DNA from: Phyllostachys edulis
Taxonomy: Eukaryota; Streptophyta; Magnoliopsida; Poales; Poaceae
Assembly: GCA_036346405.1 (NCBI GenBank)
Contig: CM070567.1
Span: 41,831,470 to 41,895,469 of the forward strand
Length of the DNA: 64,000 bases
Reading direction: 5' to 3'
The translations under genes were made by a program, and so were the position numbers. The notes beneath the pieces were generated by a model. It had not been told where the DNA came from. It searched no databases and worked only from the letters and a program-made list of their open reading frames with translations. The first letter of the stretch is position 1. Every line of letters begins with the position of its first letter. Of this stretch, positions 58,362 through 64,000 are shown in pieces.

Positions 58362-58431
58362 ATGAGCTCTTCAAGTTCGTCTGGTTCAAGTGATGATGAA
58401 TCAACTCATGAAGCTGTTGTGGATGATGGAG
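58362..58431 (+). pseudogene. Start of a possible PIF/Harbinger transposase ORF
   Basis: An ATG after TGACAG opens MSSSSSSGSSDDEST and an acidic stretch, then the sequence switches at about 58,432 to an unrelated antisense Mutator-like gene. A Ser/Asp-rich start next to ORF1 fits a Harbinger transposase, but no catalytic domain remains. Confidence 0.4.
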
Positions 58432-59173
58432 GACCGGATATGTTCTTGCTGAATGTGCGCCGCACCGACAAGGCCCAGAATTTGACCGCGTCCTGCACGG
58501 CCTCCTTGCATTTGTACATAGCTCCTAGTCTGACCTCACTCTGGTCGTACTCCCACGGCACACGGGAGCCTTCGTTGACGATGAGATTGTCGAACTGGTA
58601 TGTGTTCCAGTCGGATGGAACCGTCTGCTCGTCAACTTCATCCTCGTCGTCGGAACCTTCATCTTCAGGCAATGCCATGTAGTCTTGGTCTTCGAGATCC
58701 ATCCTTTGCACTACGGCTTCAACCTCCTCACCCTCGTCAGCAAGACCAGTAGCTTGCATGGCCGTAGGAGCGACTTCCGCAGGGTCTTCATCGACAAAGA
58801 TCGAGAACTCAGGAGCTTTAGCAATTGTGTGCGCCGCGCTGTGGCTGCAGTCCCCGACTTCCTCTTCGGCCTCGACACCTCCTTCTTGTTCAGCCACGGG
58901 TGGAGGAGTGGGTTTGGCATATGCTTGGACGAGAAGGATCAATTTCCACCCTGCCTCCCTCGCGATGCGTACATATGACTGCCATGATTTTGGTCCCCGA
59001 AACTGCACTAACTCCCAATATGTCGGTTGTGCTCTCCGTGGGGAAAGGCAACTTAAAGTCAGATCGTACACATCACGGTCCACTTGGAATGTATGGAACA
59101 ACCATCGCATCACAAATACCCCATGTACGCCTCTGGTCTTGCTAGGGTACGGTTGCGATTGGAAATAACGCAA
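58432..59173 (-). pseudogene. Mutator-like (MULE) transposase N-terminal fragment
   Basis: The minus frame reads MRYFQSQPYPSKTRGVHGVF, then VMRWLFHTFQVDRDVYDL and PTYWELVQFRGPKSWQSYVR. An acidic linker follows, then VPWEYDQSEVRLGAMYKCKE and AVKFWALSVRRTF. The last part is the N-terminal DNA-binding region typical of plant MuDR-type transposases. The zinc-binding remainder, catalytic DDE domain and C-terminal parts are absent, because the gene is cut at about 58,432. The upstream frame is open to about 59,210 (GPEGIDL), so the true start may lie further out or in another exon. Confidence 0.75.
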
Positions 59174-60023
59174 ATCAATCCCCTCGGGACCCTCTAGAAT
59201 AGTCCCTTGACCATATTAAATTTTGAAATTGACAATGTCTGAGTCGGACATATTTGACGACCGCACCATAAAGAACATTTCCACGATTAACCGTGATATC
59301 TAAAACTATACTACCCAATCAAAAGTATTATGTAAAACTATATTGCATTACGTGTAGTACATCTAAAACTATGTAATCCATTCGGTTAAAAATTACTTGA
59401 GAGATTGGCAATCCGACTGACAATAACCGCTAGCTTCTCTCCTCACCTCTACTCTTCTCTCCTTCTCTTTTTACGAATCGAGAATGAGTCCTCTGTTGAA
59501 TTTTGGGTTTTTATAGGGATGGGCTTCGTCGCCATTGAAATGGCGACAGGACCTATCGCCATTTCAATTGGCGATAGGTGGGTGGGCCGGCGGCAGGAGG
59601 AGAGGGTTCACATGCATGATTGAAATAGCGATAGGTTCTCATCGCCATTTCAACTGGCGGCAGAACACATTCTGTAATTTTTGGAGAGCGATATATTTTT
59701 GTAATTATATTTTAAAATAATATTATTTTAAAAAAATTCGCTAGTATTGTATATCGCCCAATCATTAGTCATGTTGGGCTATTGCTCACAAGCATCATCC
59801 AATCAAAGAAAAGAAAGATGACGTGCATTTGCAAACTAAATGAAGATAGCTACTCCCTAAGTAGTAAAATAGACTATTGGAATATTGGATACAACAACTA
59901 CAACTACAGCTTCTTCAATGATTAGTCAAACATGTAAACCTCTACTAATGAAGACATCCTTTAACAACTACTTTGAGATAATTACTAGGTCTACAAATTA
60001 AGCTCAACTGAAACATCAATCAA
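59174..60023. other. MULE terminal-type DNA with small palindromes, and 5' flank of the DUF538 gene
   Basis: At 59,520-59,670 GCGATAGG and CGCCATTTCAA-type phrases occur in opposite orientations (for example CGCCATTGAAATGGCG). AT-rich sequence near 59,690-59,745 resembles MULE termini. The following 280 bases to 60,023 show no gene and may hold the promoter of the next gene. Confidence 0.4.
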
Positions 60024-60152
60024 TTGATTTCTCAGAGAGGAATAAAAAAACATGAAGCACAGCCATCCAACAATAAGCTACAAAACCATCAAGCAAGCAA
60101 GCCAGCTAGCCAGGAGACCCAATCAACCAAAGAAACCAAGAATTCCTCCTCC

Positions 60153-60625
60153 ATGGCGGCCAACCACCCGCTCCTCCTCCTCCTCGCCGTTGTCGCTGTT
60201 GTGGCGTCGGCCGGAGAGGCGACAGGTGGCAACGCGTCGACGCCGACGGTGTACGAGATGCTGGAGCGGTATGACTTCCCGCGGGGCATCCTGCCGGAGG
60301 GGGTGGAGGGGTACGTGCTCCGGCCGGAGACGGCAGCTTCGAGGTGTACTTCCCGCGAGAGTGCGAGTTCCTGCTGGCGAGGCAATGGCTGGTCAAGTAC
60401 GACGCCCACATCGCCGGCGCGGCCGCTGCGGGATCTCTCACGGCGCTGCAGGGCATCTACGTGAAGGTGCTCTTCCTGTGGCTCCCCGTCGGCGAGGTCG
60501 ACCGCGCCGGCGAGGGGCTCAGCTTCTACATCGGGCCCGTCTCCACGTCCTTCCCGCTCGACGCGTTCGTCGACAGCCCGCACTGCCGCGGCTACAATCG
60601 CGCCGCGGCGGCAGCAGCCTCGTGA
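60153..60625 (+). pseudogene. DUF538-family secreted protein, frameshifted
   Basis: From ATG 60153 (AATTCCTCCTCC upstream) the protein has a clear signal peptide (LLLLLAVVAVVASAGEA). The DUF538 start follows: YEMLERYDFPRGILPEGVEG, then YVLRPE. At about 60,330 the frame shifts. The remainder of the domain continues in the other frame: FEVYFPRECEFLLARQWLVK, GIYVKVLFLWLPVGEVDR and PLDAFVDSPHCRGYN, to TGA at 60623-60625. One missing base or two extra bases near GGAGACGGC account for it. Domain order and length (about 157 residues) are normal for the family, whose role in plants is poorly known. The in-frame extension back to 60,024 is Gln/Ser/Lys-rich and looks like 5' leader. A sequencing error is as likely as a true mutation, because the rest of the frame is clean. 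Confidence 0.85.
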
Positions 60626-61540
60626 TGACTGACGAGTTCGAGTGCCAGTGTTGCTTAGCTATTCTTGTTGTCGTGGAATCTGGAGTACATCACTATCTTT
60701 TGGTCCCTTCTTTCATACAGGGATACTACAGCTTTGATCTTCCAAACAAGTCTCTCTCTCTCTCTCTCAAAATGCTTGTGTTTTCATGAATATTTGTCTC
60801 CATTTTCTTGATTGCATACGATTAAATTGATCATCGATGATTTTTCGAATAGACGAATTATGGGATTTTACGGCAGTGAAATGATAGATCTCAATTGCTC
60901 CTTAAGTATGTCATGCTAGGTGCTTCAATGTTTTCGTGTACCTTGGTCTCTGGAGCACGCACACGCCACTCTGTTCCGTGTGTCCGATATGGATACGAGA
61001 CGACTATTTACTTGTCGTGAAATAGCTCGTGTTAAGAAAAGTGATTATATAAAACTGACTCAAATATTTGATTCACAAATCATTATTCATTCAAACAATC
61101 GATAACTAATCAAACCATATATTTGTTTATTACTTTCGCGTGCATCCCAATAAATAAAAAAGTTTCTTTAGCTTAGAAGCATGGTTCAAAAAGTTACTTT
61201 CTGCTGCCTGACTAGACAGAACCAAATTTTAGAAGATGAGTGACAGCACCAGTATGTTCTTGTCTTAAACAACACTCGAACAGCAGGTTATGAGCAGAAA
61301 ATGTGAAATCTGAAATCTGAAATCAACTAGATAGAGTGTGCGAGCAGCTTCCAAAGTGGACCATCGGCAAATGACACATCCGAACATCACCCCATTTGGA
61401 CTGTAAAGAAAGGGAAACAAGCAATTCCGAACATCCGAACAAGCAATTCCGAACATCCAAACATCAAATTCCGAACATCCGAACAAGTCATCAACGAAAA
61501 TAGAGTGTGCGAGTACTAACTGTCAATTCATCGAACACCT
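60626..61540. other. 3' flank of the DUF538 gene with microsatellite
   Basis: A (TC)9 microsatellite lies at 60751-60768. Between 61,425 and 61,492 the phrase AATTCCGAACATCCGAACAA is repeated three to four times. No gene is supported. Confidence 0.6.
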
Positions 61541-61980
61541 TACGCACAGAAATGTGGTGTTGTACCTGCACAAATTGCTGAGCCCTCCTTCGCTGATGCC
61601 GGAGCGAGACGTGATTGCCGGGGAAGCCGCTCCACCGATGGTCTGGCGATGGAAGTGGTAGATGCGTGCGAGGATCCGGCGGCGCTGCTTGACGGGAGGA
61701 AGGGGCAGACGGAGGAGTGTGACGGGGAGGAGCGAGGAACGCGTGACGAACGACGATCCGACAACGCTGCTTGACGGGAGGAAGGGGCAGACGAACGGGA
61801 GGAAGGGGCAGACGAACGAGGCGCTGCTTGGCGACGACTATGGATCTTGTTCTTGGCCAACAGGAAGGTCCCTCTAAACAAGACGACGACTACGGAGTTT
61901 CCCCAACTCGAAGACGACAGGAGGGCAAAAAGGTAAATTCACTGTTACCTTAATATATACAAACTGGTCTGAAACGTCTC
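61541..61980. repeat. Short GC-rich repeats
   Basis: The phrase CTGCTTGACGGGAGGAAGGG recurs at about 61,684 and 61,770, with shortened copies to 61,815. Open frames on both strands here are low complexity and have no recognised domain. Confidence 0.6.
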
Positions 61981-62004
61981 CCTTTTCAAAACGGAGGGAG
62001 TAGT

Positions 62005-62284
62005 TGTTAAAGATTAGTGGTTAGTCTATTAGATAAGCATTAGTTGATTTGCTTGTAATCAGTCAAGAGTTATCTTCTCACGGTTAGTTGGCTATGAGTT
62101 GGTTGGATGTAATCAATATATAAAGGAATAGAAAACAAAGAATGCGCTAAGAAAGTTGTTGCGGCAAAGAAAAATTCCTAGACTCTCCTGTTCATCGTCT
62201 CCTGTTTATGGTGTTCACCTCGTGTTGAGTGTGTGCGTGCGTCCAAGGTGCCTGCGTGTGTGCGTGCGCGAGCGAGCGACAACA
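62005..62284 (+). mobile_element. Possible small solo LTR
   Basis: Bounded TGTTAAAG...GACAACA, with a TATATAAAGG box at about 62,117 and GT-rich DNA near its end. Flanking 5-mers do not match, so this is tentative. The preceding AACGGAGGGAGTA (61,991-62,003) resembles one end of a Stowaway-type MITE. Confidence 0.3.
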
Positions 62285-62299
62285 TGAAGCACACCATGT

Positions 62300-64000
62300 G
62301 ATCGCTTTCTTTACCTACAAGAGATAATCGTCTTGACATATACACACGTTTCCTTAGACATATGAATCAAGGAGAGATTACCACAAGGCCTTTACAATGC
62401 ATCCATCAGTATTTGTTACACCTGCTAAGGTTTCACCTGAGAAGGGTTACGCTCCCACACCTGCGTCAACCCTTACCTAGACCCCCTCTTGCGCCATCAC
62501 GGCTTACACCCATGCAGATCCGTAAGTCGTGCACCCCTACCCGTAACCACGAAGGTCCACGGCGTAGCAAGTCATCTACCTGGTGCAACCCATACTGACG
62601 AATACAAATTATTTAGCCAGGTCGACACCATTATAGACTTGTGGTTGTATTGTTTTACATTAGGAGGTCATCACAGGATTAAGTCCTTAGGGACTTTCTG
62701 GGCAGTTCATTCCACATACCAACCACAAACCAATATTCCACGGGCTACATTAGCACCCACCATCATACTATCTGCCCAGATGTGGCAACAGCAAGTTATT
62801 AGGGTTTTTAAGGAGCAAAAATACATTAACTCAACCATCTCAGTCATTTACCCACAATGACTGCCCAAATCCAATTTCATGATTTTAAGAGATGATGATT
62901 GGGGTAGTTCATACCTCGGTACTTAAACAAGACTAGCATGGCGCTTAAGTACAACCTATAACTAGTATAGTTACCACATAATTACTAGGGCGGCAAGAAT
63001 TTAAGGAATTCAATTGTCAAGGATGGCATATTAATAGTTTAATCATTAAGTAGGTATTTAAGTACCTTAAGATCATTTAACATAACATACATTTGCATAA
63101 GAAATTAAAGCATGCAATTTGATATTTTAGAAGAATATAATTTGCATAAAATGTAGATTCAATATGATCAAAGTATTAACTCGTCTATGTCTAAGGCTAG
63201 AGGGTCTTGGTAGTCTTGAGCTTGATCAAATTGAATATCTCCCACTTCTTCGAACTCTAATCGGATAAACGTGCCGAAAAAGGACAAACAAGCAAACAAA
63301 GCAAATAAATAACAATAAATAATAAATATACTCCAGACTGCACAAAACCAGTACCAACAAGTAGGTCTTGAATTTACAAATTTTTAGGAACAAGTTTTAT
63401 AATTTTTGGAGTTAAAACGAGGGAGAAATGAGTTTTTGAAGTTTAGCATTTGAAATAAAACAAGAAAATAAGGGGGGACAGAAATTATCCCTCTGATGAA
63501 CGGGGCCCGGTGCACAGACGCTTGGCTCACGGCCATAGCGCATGGACCCAGTCCAAGGGTACACTGCACGGCCCACCGGAGCTTTTACTGCGCAACTCTG
63601 ATTCGGGCCCATTGATTGGCGAAATAACTAGAGTTAACTAACCGCATTAACTCACCTTGGTCCTACGTAGTAGTGAAATACCAAAGCATTAAACCAACAG
63701 CCATTAACGCACAAAGCCTAGAGACCAAGATTTGGTGCTTTAACTGTCGGGTCCACTTGTCAGTTTAAGGCAGATTTTAATCAAACCGATAGCCACATCA
63801 ATAGGTAACCCTAAGGGCATTGATTTAGCAGTTAAACACAGGGCTACAGGACTGTCCCGTTAGGACAAAATCAGGGGAGCTCTGGCGCTCACGAGGCAGC
63901 GGCGGCGTGCACGGGCGCACGGGCGGCGCGACGATGCGGCGGCGCAGCCACGAGGGAAGCGCACGCACGAGCATCGGAGAGGGTCAAGGAGCTCACCTGA
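62300..64000 (-). mobile_element. Gypsy LTR fragment F, runs off the window
   Basis: AAGGCCTTTACAATG at about 62,384 and CCCCCTCTTGCGCCATCAC near 62,482 match the corresponding parts of LTRs A and D. The AATATGATCAAAG segment near 63,160 matches LTRs A and B. The last 300 bases resemble 21,780-22,200 of LTR C. The terminus lies beyond the window. Small frames inside are chance. Confidence 0.7.

Noticed and set aside
58758..59168. 136-codon plus-strand frame
   Set aside because: Antisense shadow of the Mutator-like transposase fragment.
60052..60789. 245-codon Arg-rich frame over the DUF538 gene
   Set aside because: Out-of-frame product of a GC-rich coding region. The DUF538 frames carry the signal peptide and domain.
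61991..62003. Stowaway MITE
   Set aside because: Only one terminus-like motif (CGGAGGGAGTA) was seen. No partner terminus or hairpin body was found nearby.

Overview
This is a plant nuclear window, most likely from a grass and probably Oryza (rice). The reasons are: GC-rich gene fragments, a CC-NB-LRR resistance gene, dense nested Ty3/gypsy elements with 3-5 kb LTRs, a non-autonomous LTR element that looks like the rice family Dasheng, a gypsy element of RIRE2/Tat type with an antisense extra ORF, and CACTA, Mutator-like and PIF/Harbinger pieces. Family names are from memory of rice repeats, not from a search. No bacterial genes, CRISPR arrays, rRNA or tRNA genes were seen.

Layout. 1-7.3 kb: one apparently intact NLR gene on the plus strand, with probable small 3' exons. 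7.9-9.9 kb: a gypsy LTR fragment, cut by a CACTA terminus at 9917 that carries the first coding exon of a PCNA gene. 10.55-11.88 kb: retrotransposon-derived non-coding DNA, probably Ty1/copia. 11.88-17.47 kb: truncated minus-strand gypsy element (gag, zinc knuckle, protease, tRNA-iMet primer site, 3.3 kb LTR). 17.5-22.65 kb: two further minus-orientation gypsy LTR fragments.

22,655-46,735: a 24 kb composite. The outer plus-strand gypsy element has 664/673 bp LTRs, a TTTTC target duplication, decayed gag-pol, and an antisense multi-exon ORF (42.8-45.7 kb). Two elements are inserted in it. One (29.42-34.00 kb) lies inside the integrase, carries a homologous antisense ORF and includes a 100-N assembly gap. 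The other is a complete 7.5 kb Dasheng-like non-autonomous element (34,448-41,971, target duplication GTTAC) with three different tandem arrays.

46.7-57.06 kb: the remainder of the host LTR, interrupted by a 3.6 kb minus-strand solo LTR (target duplication GAGAC). That is interrupted in turn by a 5.48 kb plus-strand element that looks like a solo LTR (target duplication GTGCT). 57.07-59.2 kb: a PIF/Harbinger Myb-like ORF1 remnant joined to an antisense Mutator-like transposase fragment. 60.15-60.63 kb: a small secreted DUF538-family gene with a frameshift. 61-64 kb: low-complexity sequence and another gypsy LTR running off the window end.

The host genes are the NLR (about 1-6.4 kb) and the DUF538 gene (about 60 kb). 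Almost everything between them is layered mobile DNA whose insertion order can be read from target-site duplications.
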